This document shows positions 15,308-21,540 of a DNA stretch of 21,540 nucleotides, in pieces. The stretch is from an uncultured Oscillospiraceae bacterium (GTDB lineage: Bacteria > Bacillota > Clostridia > Oscillospirales > Acutalibacteraceae). Both the position numbers and the translations under genes were made by a program. Location: positions 1-21,540 of the forward strand of contig UQAZ01000026.1 of the NCBI GenBank assembly GCA_900539165.1, written 5' to 3'. Position 1 is the stretch's first letter. Every line of letters begins with the position of its first letter. Below the pieces are notes generated by a model that was not told the origin of the DNA, searched no databases, and worked only from the letters and a program-made list of their open reading frames with translations.

Positions 15308-16891
15308 TTAGTCAGTTGGTTTATATTGCTCTGCGAAGAGCTTTTCTAAATGCTCCTCGGTTTTTCCCCTTTTACGCTGAGATATGAAGAATACTATTTC
15401 GTCGTCTGCCCTGAGTACAACATCGCCGTTCGGGGTAATGCTGTCCTCGCCACGCTCAACCGTTATAATCAGAGCGTGTCTGCCCCATTCAATGTCCTTG
15501 ATTTTTTTGCCGTCAAGGTTGCTTCCGATAGGGATGACGAATGATTTAATTATTTTTTCTCTTGTGCCTGACGGCTCCGTGTTGCCGTCTTTGCTCGCAA
15601 GTCTGCCGAACAGAGCCTCGTAAATCGGCTCACCGCCCAAAAGCTCCGACACCGCATAGCTAATCAACGCAACCGTTGCGATAGGAAGCAGATTTTTCAT
15701 ATTTCCCGTAAGCTCAAACACAAGCACAATGCCCGTAATCGGACTTTTTACGGTGGAGGCAAAGAAGCCTGCCATACCCAAAACCGCAAATTCCTCCCAC
15801 AATCCTGTCGGCAAGCCTGTTATGCCGATTGCAACGCTGCCGAGTACCGCACCGAGATATGTACCAAGCACGCAAAGAGGATAAAGCGTACCGCCCGGAG
15901 CGCCGCACGCAAAGCAGATTGCGCCGAAAAAGAATTTTGCAACGAGCAGAGAAAACATAACCGTAATGCTCGGATGCTCGTTCATAAGGTATTCAACCAT
16001 ACTGTGACCGCCGCAAAGCACCTGTGGCAAAATCAGTCCCACAATTCCGCTGAAAATAAACACAATCGGAAGTTTAACGCTCTGCGGAATTGCCGTAATT
16101 TTTTTATAAAGGCTCTGCGTTTTAAGCATTATTTTTGTATATCCTACACCCGAAACGCCTAAAATTATGCCGAGCAAAATCAGCACCCAATACTGACCAA
16201 GCGGAAATGTAATCGTGCTGTAATTGAAAACGGTGTTTTGACCGAAAAACAGCTTAGAAATATAGTCGGCAACTATCGAGGCAACGATACCCATACATAG
16301 AATGTTTCTGTCAAACGAGTGGTGAATTTCCTCCATAACGAACATTACGCCCGTCAGCGGAGCATTAAATGCCGCAGCCATACCTGCACCCGCACCACAC
16401 GAAATCATACGAAGCTCGGTCGTTTTGTCTGCTCTTGTGATTTTTGCCACACCTTTTGCAGCCATACCGCCCAGCTGAACGCTCGGACCCTCTCTGCCAA
16501 GCGAAAGACCCGAAAAAACAGCCGTTGTACCGCCTATAAGCTTTGCGAGAATTACTCTCCACCAGTTAGGCGACAGCTTGCCCTTAATTTCGGCATTTAT
16601 TTGGGGAATACCGCTTCCCGACGCATCCGGTTCAAGCTTGCCCACATATGCCACGAAAAGACCGAGAATTCCAAGAATTACCAGCCATATCGCAATACGC
16701 ACAGCGTTGCCCGCAACAAAGGATAGTATCGTATTTAGACCGTTTTCCGCATAGGACAGCAGATAACGATATAATACCGCTACCAGTCCTGCAAAAATGC
16801 CTACTTCCACTCCTCTTACCGCAAGAAAAAACGCTTCTGCCTTACCTGATTTAATTTTTCTAATCGTACTTAATTTTTTACGCTCTTTCAT
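15308..16891 (-). CDS. ClC-family chloride channel or H+/Cl- exchanger with TrkA_C tail
   Basis: This 527-residue membrane protein has a full ClC core: GSGIP (92-96, chloride-binding Ser93), GREGP (132-136, gating Glu134), MEEIHHSF (186-193, with the internal proton Glu of exchangers), GGTLYP and the central Tyr424 in GEPIYEALF. Both glutamates of the E. coli exchanger are kept, so H+/Cl- exchange is more likely than a passive channel. Residues about 448-520 form a soluble TrkA_C (RCK_C)-like domain, which in some proteins binds regulatory ligands such as c-di-AMP; that is not shown here. The ATG has no ribosome binding site, and a promoter sits directly upstream. GH3 begins 87 bases later. 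Substrate assignment rests on the serine in GSGIP. Confidence 0.92.
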   Translation of the reverse strand: MKERKKLSTIRKIKSGKAEAFFLAVRGVEVGIFAGLVAVLYRYLLSYAENGLNTILSFVAGNAVRIAIWLVILGILGLFVAYVGKLEPDASGSGIPQINAEIKGKLSPNWWRVILAKLIGGTTAVFSGLSLGREGPSVQLGGMAAKGVAKITRADKTTELRMISCGAGAGMAAAFNAPLTGVMFVMEEIHHSFDRNILCMGIVASIVADYISKLFFGQNTVFNYSTITFPLGQYWVLILLGIILGVSGVGYTKIMLKTQSLYKKITAIPQSVKLPIVFIFSGIVGLILPQVLCGGHSMVEYLMNEHPSITVMFSLLVAKFFFGAICFACGAPGGTLYPLCVLGTYLGAVLGSVAIGITGLPTGLWEEFAVLGMAGFFASTVKSPITGIVLVFELTGNMKNLLPIATVALISYAVSELLGGEPIYEALFGRLASKDGNTEPSGTREKIIKSFVIPIGSNLDGKKIKDIEWGRHALIITVERGEDSITPNGDVVLRADDEIVFFISQRKRGKTEEHLEKLFAEQYKPTD

Positions 16892-16898
16892 ACAGTAT

Positions 16899-16927
16899 AT
16901 TATATAATGTATAGCTCGTTATTGCAA
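16899..16927 (-). promoter_or_regulatory. ClC promoter giving a possibly leaderless mRNA
   Basis: On the minus strand, TTGCAA (16922-16927) and a perfect TATAAT (16899-16904) are 17 bases apart. Only 7 bases separate the -10 from the A of the ClC ATG (16891), so the expected start point is at or next to the start codon. No Shine-Dalgarno sequence precedes the ATG. Confidence 0.6.
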
Positions 16928-16935
16928 GCGTAAAA

Positions 16936-16961
16936 TCCACCGTTTGTCTGACGATGGTGGA
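16936..16961 (-). terminator. Weak hairpin upstream of the ClC promoter
   Basis: TCCACC (16936-16941) and GGTGGA (16956-16961) form a 6-bp stem, extendable by a wobble and a T-A pair. On the minus strand a TTTT run follows, so it could act as a weak terminator protecting the ClC promoter from purA read-through. The strong hairpin at 17113-17149 is the main stop. Confidence 0.35.
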
Positions 16962-16980
16962 AAATATGAAAAAATTAAAC

Positions 16981-17011
16981 TTAGGCTGGTAAGAAAGTTT
17001 CCGAATTTCGT
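16981..17011. repeat. Direct repeat, copy 1 (31 bases)
   Basis: This begins ttaggctggtaagaaag and matches 17024-17054 at 28 of 31 positions. Each copy contains two small dyads, GAAAGTTTC and CGAATTTCG (the second is imperfect in copy 2). It lies 54 bases upstream of the ClC -35 element in the 357-base gap between ClC and purA, where I see no gene. Confidence 0.75.
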
Positions 17012-17023
17012 CGCAAGATTAAT

Positions 17024-17054
17024 TTAGGCTGACAAGAAAGTTTCTGAATTTCGT
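17024..17054. repeat. Direct repeat, copy 2 (31 bases)
   Basis: This is the second copy, 43 bases after the first, with three differences. It is bracketed by an inverted repeat, TCGCAAG (17011-17017) and CTTGCGA (17058-17064). It could be a binding-site pair or a remnant of a small mobile or repeated element; the sequence does not decide. Confidence 0.75.
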
Positions 17055-17112
17055 TTTCTTGCGAAGGAAGATGTATGTTTATACCTCGACTGAGCAAAAA
17101 ACGAAAAACGCC

Positions 17113-17149
17113 AAAAGGTGCCGTGAACTTGATGTTCACAGCACCTTTT
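17113..17149 (-). terminator. purA intrinsic terminator
   Basis: AAAAGGTGC (17113-17121) pairs with GCACCTTTT (17141-17149), and inside it GTGAAC (17123-17128) pairs with GTTCAC (17134-17139) around a 5-base loop; one C/A mismatch separates the two stems. On the minus strand the stem is followed by a T-run within TTTTGGCGTTTTT. It lies about 100 bases past the purA stop. A second, weaker dyad (GCCGAG/CTCGGC, 17195-17223) lies closer to the stop but has no T-run. Confidence 0.85.
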
Positions 17150-17248
17150 ATAATTCTATTTGTAATAATTGATAGACTTTTCCTTTTATGTTATGCCGAG
17201 TGTAAGTAATAATTTTTCTCGGCGTGGTTCAGGAACTTTATCGTCAGC

Positions 17249-18523
17249 CTAGTCTCTGTAAATGATGGCTTCTCTTTCCGGCCCGTTCGATACCATATTA
17301 ATTTTATGGCCGAGCTGTTTTTCGACAAAGAGAACATAATCCTGCGCTTCCTTAGGAAGCTTGTCAAATTCCTTGATACCACGGATGTCGCAGTGCCAGC
17401 CCTTGAGAGTTTCAAACACCGGCTTAGCCTTTTTAAGCTGAGGGGTTGTAGGGAAGTCTTTTGTGATTTCGCCGTCAATCTCATAGCCTGTGCAAACCTT
17501 GATTTCCTCAAGATATGATAAGCAGTCAAGTGCTGTCATAACTACCTGAGTAGCGCCCTGACATTCAATTCCGTAGCGTGAAGCAACGCAGTCAAACCAA
17601 CCCACACGGCGAGGTCTGCCTGTTGTTGCACCGAATTCGCCCTTGTCTCCGCCGTGAATACGAAGATCCTGCGCCTCGTCGCCGAAAATTTCGGATACGA
17701 ATTCGCCTGCGCCTACTGCCGATGAGTAAGCCTTTGTTACAACTACAATGTCCTTTACCTCGTGAGGCGGAATGCCTGCACCTACACAGCCGTAGCCTGC
17801 AAGTGTCGATGATGAGGTAACCATTGGGTAAATACCGAAATCAGGGTCTTTAAGTGTGCCGAGCTGTCCCTCAAGAAGAATGTTCTTGCCCTGCTTGAGT
17901 GCGTCTGCGATATATTTGTGTGTGTCGCAAACATAAGGCTTAATCTTCTCTCTGTACTCTACACAGGTAGCAAACAGCTCGTCCTCGTCAAGCAGAGGCT
18001 TGTGATAAATATGCTCAAGAGTGAGGTTTTTAAGAGTGCAAATGTTCTTTAACTTTGCCTTTAATGCTTCGTCGTCAAAAAGCTCGTTTACCTGAATACC
18101 GATTTTGCTGTACTTGTCGCTGAAGAACGGCGCAATACCGCTTTTTGTTGAGCCGAATGCGTTTTTGCCGAGTCTTTCTTCTTCGTATGTGTCGAGTAAA
18201 ATGTGGTACGGCATAAGGATTTGCGCTCTGTCGCTTACGAGAAGCTTAGGATTAAGCCCTGCTTTTTTAACATCCTCAAGCTCGTTAATGAATTTGTTAA
18301 TGTCAAGTGCTACGCCGTTACCGATAATACAGGTTGTGTGGTCGTAGCAAACGCCTGACGGCATAAGGTGCAAAGCAAATCTGCCATGCTCGTTAATGAT
18401 AGTGTGTCCTGCGTTGGCACCGCCCTGAAAGCGAATAACAATGTCGCTCTTTTCAGCGAACATATCGGTGATTTTACCCTTGCCCTCGTCGCCCCAGTTA
18501 GCGCCTACTATTGCTCTTACCAT
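17249..18523 (-). CDS. purA: Adenylosuccinate synthetase (variant subfamily)
   Basis: PurA makes adenylosuccinate from IMP, aspartate and GTP, the first committed step to AMP. The 424 residues show the P-loop WGDEGKGK (10-17, Asp12), GGANAGHT with His40, and GEFGATTGRPRRVGWFD, and the length is normal. Two IMP-site segments differ from the E. coli type: KSGIAPFFSDK replaces the GRGIGPAY motif, and EGQLGTLKDPDFG replaces EGAQGTLLDIDHG, so the usual Gln224 position is Leu. I believe this form recurs in Clostridia. AAGGAG precedes the ATG. It lies 102 bases downstream of the AICAR transformylase gene and is probably cotranscribed with it. A strong terminator follows. Confidence 0.95.
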   Translation of the reverse strand: MVRAIVGANWGDEGKGKITDMFAEKSDIVIRFQGGANAGHTIINEHGRFALHLMPSGVCYDHTTCIIGNGVALDINKFINELEDVKKAGLNPKLLVSDRAQILMPYHILLDTYEEERLGKNAFGSTKSGIAPFFSDKYSKIGIQVNELFDDEALKAKLKNICTLKNLTLEHIYHKPLLDEDELFATCVEYREKIKPYVCDTHKYIADALKQGKNILLEGQLGTLKDPDFGIYPMVTSSSTLAGYGCVGAGIPPHEVKDIVVVTKAYSSAVGAGEFVSEIFGDEAQDLRIHGGDKGEFGATTGRPRRVGWFDCVASRYGIECQGATQVVMTALDCLSYLEEIKVCTGYEIDGEITKDFPTTPQLKKAKPVFETLKGWHCDIRGIKEFDKLPKEAQDYVLFVEKQLGHKINMVSNGPEREAIIYRD

Positions 18524-18625
18524 TTTTATGTCTCCTTAAAAATTATGTGTTGTGTTATGCCTCGTGATGTCGCGCCTTGTTAAGGTGTCGGCGTATCATT
18601 GGCTCCCTATTCAAGGGAAGTGTTA

Positions 18626-19801
18626 TTAATGATGGAAAAGACGGATTCCTGTCATAGCCATTGCTATGCCGTGCTTGTTACAGCAGTCGATAACATTTTC
18701 GTCTCTTACCGAGCCGCCCGGCTGTGCAATGTACTTAACTCCCGACTTAACGGCTCTCTCGATATTGTCCTCAAATGGGAAAAATGCGTCTGAGCCGAGT
18801 GCAACATTGTCCATTTTGCTGTGCCATTGAGCCTTTTCCTCAGCGGTGAACGGCTCAGGCTTTGATGTGAAGTATCTCTGCCATACTCCGTCTGCGAGAA
18901 GCTCTTCGTAATCGTCGCTGATGTAAAGGTCGATTGCGTTGTCGGCGTCACATTTGCGTATGCCCTCAATGAACGGAAGTGAAAGCACTTTCTCGTTTCT
19001 TCTCAGCCACAGCATATCAGCCTTAGAGCCTGCCATACGGGTGCAGAGGATTCTGCTCTGCTGACCTGCGCCTACGCCGAGTGTTTGACCGCCCTGTGCG
19101 TAAACTACCGAATTTGATTGTGTATATTTGAGTGTAATCATTGATATGAGGAGGTCGATTTTTGCAATCTCGGGAATTTCCTTAACCTCTGTCGGCATAT
19201 CGTTGAACAAGTCCATTGTGATTTTTGCGTTGTTACGCTTTTGCTCAAACTTGATACCGAATACCTGCTTTGTTTCCATTTCTTCCGGAACATAGTCGGG
19301 GTCGATTTGGATAACAAGGAAGTTGCCTCTGCGCTTTGATTTCAAAAGTTCAAGAGCTTTGTCGGAATATGACGGAGCGATAATGCCGTCGCTTACCTCT
19401 TTCATAAGGAACTGTGCAACGCTCTCGTCGCACTCGTCGCTCAGCGCAACAAAATCGCCGAATGACGATTGCCTGTCTGTGCTTCTTGCTCTTACATAAG
19501 CCTGTGCGATTGGCGAAAGCTCAAGTCCGTCAGGCACCATACATACCTTGCGGTCGTCGTCTGATAACGGCTGAGCCACAGCAGCGCCTGCCGGTGAAAC
19601 ATGCTTGAAGCTTGCCGCACTTGCAAGACCTGTTGCCTCTTTAAGCTCCTTTACGAGCTGCCAAGAGTTAAATGCGTCGAGCAGGTTAATGTAGCCTGCC
19701 GCACCGTTGAGAACGGTGAACGGAAGCTCCTTGCCGTCCATATGAATCCTTGCAGGATTTTGATTAGGGTTACAACCGTATTTAAGCTTGTACTCTGTCA
19801 T
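18626..19801 (-). CDS. purH: Stand-alone AICAR transformylase (PurH-like, no IMP cyclohydrolase domain)
   Basis: This 391-residue enzyme formylates AICAR with 10-formyltetrahydrofolate, the penultimate step to IMP. Catalytic Lys66 and His67 lie in SFKHVSPAGAA, and the C-terminal MTGIRLFHH resembles the normal PurH end. The MGS-like IMP cyclohydrolase domain of bifunctional PurH is absent, so cyclisation must be done by a separate enzyme elsewhere. I start it at 19801 because GGAG lies 8 bases upstream and the product begins MTEYKLKYGCNPNQNPA, where homology begins; an in-frame ATG at 19834 lacks support. It heads a probable two-gene purine unit with purA, has its own promoter (19843-19871), and links functionally to the folate operon through its cofactor. 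Confidence 0.93.
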   Translation of the reverse strand: MTEYKLKYGCNPNQNPARIHMDGKELPFTVLNGAAGYINLLDAFNSWQLVKELKEATGLASAASFKHVSPAGAAVAQPLSDDDRKVCMVPDGLELSPIAQAYVRARSTDRQSSFGDFVALSDECDESVAQFLMKEVSDGIIAPSYSDKALELLKSKRRGNFLVIQIDPDYVPEEMETKQVFGIKFEQKRNNAKITMDLFNDMPTEVKEIPEIAKIDLLISMITLKYTQSNSVVYAQGGQTLGVGAGQQSRILCTRMAGSKADMLWLRRNEKVLSLPFIEGIRKCDADNAIDLYISDDYEELLADGVWQRYFTSKPEPFTAEEKAQWHSKMDNVALGSDAFFPFEDNIERAVKSGVKYIAQPGGSVRDENVIDCCNKHGIAMAMTGIRLFHH

Positions 19802-19842
19802 CTGATACACTCCTACTGATTTTATTAATATCACAGAATATT

Positions 19843-19871
19843 ATTTTACAATATTTTGTTGTGTTTTTCAA
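19843..19871 (-). promoter_or_regulatory. AICAR transformylase promoter
   Basis: On the minus strand, TTGAAA (19866-19871) and TAAAAT (19843-19848) have a 17-base spacer. The predicted start near 19836 leaves a leader of about 35 bases, too short for a purine riboswitch. Its -35 lies one base from the -35 of the divergent promoter. Confidence 0.65.
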
Positions 19872-19887
19872 GTGAGAATGCTACAAT
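19859..19887 (+). promoter_or_regulatory. Promoter of the ATP-grasp gene pair
   Basis: TTGTGT (19859-19864) and TACAAT (19882-19887) have a 17-base spacer and point rightward. The start near 19894 gives a leader of about 27 bases. The two divergent promoters overlap, so RNA polymerase could probably occupy only one at a time. Confidence 0.55.
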
Positions 19888-19920
19888 ATTTATCATAATA
19901 TGTAAAAAAGGAGCAAGCAT

Positions 19921-20733
19921 ATGACAGGCTTTTTGGTAGTAAATCACTATTTGAAGGGCGAAAAATTCGACATTCTGCATAATCACCTTATAAAAAGTGC
20001 AAAAAAGCAAGGCATAGACTTGCTTGTTAAAACCAATGAGCAAATGCTTTTTGAGAGAGAAAAGCCTGATTTTGTGCTTCTTTGGGACAAGGATGTTAAT
20101 TTGGGCAAAAGCCTTGAAAACAGAGGGCTTGCGGTGTTTAATTCCGCCCGTTCGATTGCCCTTTGCGACGATAAGGCGAAAACTTATCTTGCTCTTGAAA
20201 ATAAGGTTAAACAGCCTAAAACAATTATTGCTCCGCTGTCCTTTTTTGAGGTGGATTATACGGAATTTGTCTCTCTTGCCTGTGAGGAGCTTGGGCTTCC
20301 GCTTGTTTTTAAGGAATGCTGCGGCTCGTTTGGCGAGCAGGTGCATTTGTGCAATAGCGTTGACGATGTTCTCGGTTGCATTAACGGTAAGCCGTTTTTG
20401 CTTCAGGAGTATGTTGAGTGCGGCGGCGAAGATGTCAGGATAGAGGTTGTCGGAAACAGGGTTGTCGCATCAATGAAGCGTAGGAATGAAAACGATTTTC
20501 GCTCCAATATCACAAACGGCGGAGTTGCCGAGGCGTACAATCCGACAGATGAGGAATGTGCCGTTGCTCTTACTGCTTGCAGGGAGCTTGGCTTGAGCTT
20601 TGGCGGAGTGGACATTATGAACGGCGAAATACTGTGTGAGGTTAATTCAAATGCCCATATTATCAACCTTATGCAGACTGTCGGTGTGGATGTCGCGCCG
20701 TTGATTTTTGAGGAAATATTGGGGAATTTATGA
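19921..20733 (+). CDS. RimK-type ATP-grasp ligase, first of a pair
   Basis: This 270-residue protein has the ATP-grasp fold of RimK/LysX-like ligases, which join a carboxylate to an amine through an acyl phosphate. Visible are an N-terminal pre-ATP-grasp domain (about 1-100), the ATP-binding LVFKECCGSFGEQV with Lys131, QEYVE (162-166), DVRIEVVGNRVVASMKR, DFRSN...GG (192-201) and the metal ligands Asp231, Glu240 and Asn242 in CEVNSN. AAGGAG lies 7 bases before the ATG. It ends in a 4-base ATGA overlap with a second ATP-grasp gene, so the two are coupled. No LysW-like carrier protein is nearby. Substrate unknown; glutamate ligation is a guess from family. Confidence 0.85.
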   Translation: MTGFLVVNHYLKGEKFDILHNHLIKSAKKQGIDLLVKTNEQMLFEREKPDFVLLWDKDVNLGKSLENRGLAVFNSARSIALCDDKAKTYLALENKVKQPKTIIAPLSFFEVDYTEFVSLACEELGLPLVFKECCGSFGEQVHLCNSVDDVLGCINGKPFLLQEYVECGGEDVRIEVVGNRVVASMKRRNENDFRSNITNGGVAEAYNPTDEECAVALTACRELGLSFGGVDIMNGEILCEVNSNAHIINLMQTVGVDVAPLIFEEILGNL

Positions 20734-21473
20734 AGATAATTTTGGTCTATTCGAGTGAGGAAGCAGAGCGTAATCACTATGTTGTGCAAAGATTTTCGCA
20801 GTCACTCGGCACGGTGCTTGTCGAGCCGTCGTATAGGGGCGATGCGGATTTTGTGATTAACAGAAGCAACGATTACAAGGTTGCCGAATATTATGAAAAA
20901 AATGGCGTCACCGTCTTTAACGGTGCAAAATTTTCGCTTCTTGCAAACGATAAACAGCTTTGCTATGATTTTATGGAAAAAAACGGTATTGAGATTTTGC
21001 CCACTCGTTACAGCACCGTGCCGTTTGTTAAAAAACCGAGGGATTCCCACGGCGGAAACGGTGTCGTTATGTGCTTTGACGAGTCGGAATACGACGAAAA
21101 TCAGGTATGCCAAAAGCCTGCTTCATCACTCGGCAGAGATGTGAGAGTATGGGTTCTCGGCGGAAAAATTATTGCCTCGATTTTGCGTGTCAGCGATACG
21201 GATTTTCGTTCTAATTATTGCCTCGGCGGTAATGCTTTGGTGTATGACCTCAGCGAAGAGCAACGCACCCTTGTGCAAAAAATCATAGACATTGTTACTC
21301 CTCTCGGCGCACATTATTACGGTGTTGATTTTTTGTTCGATGATGGAAAAATGGTGTTTAATGAGCTTGAGGACACCGTCGGCGCCCGTATGGTTTATGA
21401 TAAAACGGATATAGATATAATCGGTATGTATATTGAATATATTAAAGCTCACTTTTTTTATTGTATCTCATAG
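20730..21473 (+). CDS. RimK-type ATP-grasp ligase, second of a pair (compact)
   Basis: This 247-residue protein is a second, shorter ATP-grasp of the same family. It has an N-terminal domain (about 1-75), an unusually short link to the ATP-binding PFVKKPRDSHGGNGVV (98-113), GRDVRVWVLGGKIIASI, DFRSN...GG (158-167), YYGVDFLF with Asp200, and a metal site reading FNELEDTVGARM (210-221). Where the partner has Glu-Val-Asn, this has Glu-Leu-Glu, so the usual Asn ligand is replaced by Glu214. Its start overlaps the upstream stop (ATGA). The last residues (HFFYCIS) are unlike the rest and may be a changed tail. Substrate unknown; the two proteins may act in sequence or form a complex (inference). Confidence 0.82.
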   Translation: MKIILVYSSEEAERNHYVVQRFSQSLGTVLVEPSYRGDADFVINRSNDYKVAEYYEKNGVTVFNGAKFSLLANDKQLCYDFMEKNGIEILPTRYSTVPFVKKPRDSHGGNGVVMCFDESEYDENQVCQKPASSLGRDVRVWVLGGKIIASILRVSDTDFRSNYCLGGNALVYDLSEEQRTLVQKIIDIVTPLGAHYYGVDFLFDDGKMVFNELEDTVGARMVYDKTDIDIIGMYIEYIKAHFFYCIS

Positions 21474-21540
21474 CCTCCCCCTTGATGAACTGCCCCAGAT
21501 TGTGCAGACAGTACAAAAAGAACCTACTTGAAGTAGAAAA
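21474..21540. other. Unassigned sequence at the right edge
   Basis: The last 67 bases contain no gene I can assign. A frame starting at ATG 21485 (MNCPRLCRQYKK) and two minus-strand frames are open to the edge, and none has a clear ribosome binding site. A 13-base near-palindrome, CTACTT-G-AAGTAG, lies at 21524-21536. It could be the beginning of a gene or of a mobile element outside the window. Confidence 0.3.

Noticed and set aside
16981..17054. CRISPR-like array.
   Set aside because: Only two imperfect copies with a 12-base gap are present, and no cas gene is nearby.
18524..18625. Hairpin (TCCCT/AGGGA, 18604-18618) between the two purine genes as a terminator or attenuator.
   Set aside because: The stem is only 5 bp and no T-run follows on the minus strand.
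19802..19834. Upstream start for the AICAR transformylase.
   Set aside because: The 11 extra residues precede the conserved start, and a good GGAG site lies before the internal ATG at 19799-19801.
21474..21540. Possible mobile element or gene start at the right edge.
   Set aside because: Only 67 bases are visible, with no recognisable terminal repeat or protein motif, so no call is justified.

Overview
This window looks like the replication-origin region of a chromosome from a low-to-moderate-GC Firmicute, most likely a gut-type member of the Clostridia (Oscillospiraceae/Ruminococcaceae-like). The evidence is the gene order dnaA-dnaN-yaaA-recF-remB-gyrB-gyrA, which is the conserved Bacillota origin order, together with clostridial-style variants of PurA, a stand-alone AICAR transformylase and a domain-permuted GH3 glycosidase like those of rumen clostridia. 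No taxon can be proved from the sequence alone.

Layout. 1-7998 (minus strand): partial gyrA, gyrB, remB, recF, yaaA, dnaN and dnaA, tightly packed and partly overlapping. The 261-base dnaN/dnaA gap holds a cluster of DnaA-box-like 9-mers, a GC-richer spacer and a repeated trinucleotide tract with the polarity of a DnaA-trio, so it is the best oriC candidate. 7999-8279: AT-rich divergent promoter region with two well-spaced sigma-A-type promoters, one for dnaA and one for the rightward genes. 8280-11746 (plus strand): a divergent LCP-like membrane protein, then folE-folP-folB-folK, which make the pterin half of folate and join it to p-aminobenzoate, then a 58-residue small membrane protein whose ribosome binding site can be paired by an upstream arm. 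11792-11829: bidirectional terminator. 11844-19801 (minus strand): class II fructose-bisphosphate aldolase, a permuted GH3 beta-glycosidase, a ClC H+/Cl- exchanger-like protein with a TrkA_C tail, purA and a stand-alone purH-type AICAR transformylase. 19921-21473 (plus strand): two overlapping RimK-type ATP-grasp ligases of unknown product. The last 67 bases hold no assignable gene.

How it fits together. The left part is the replication-initiation and topology cassette, oriented away from the origin. The right part mixes co-directional genes (LCP-like/fol, ATP-grasp pair) with five metabolic genes that face the fork if oriC is where it appears to be. The rpmH-rnpA-yidC-jag block that usually lies upstream of dnaA in Firmicutes is absent here. 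The observations I rate highest are the altered DnaA box (T at position 3 in all copies) matched by changes in the DNA-contacting residues of DnaA, the DnaA-trio-like tract, the ATP-grasp pair, the small-protein leader, and the possible leaderless ClC transcript. No CRISPR array, RNA gene or complete mobile element was seen.
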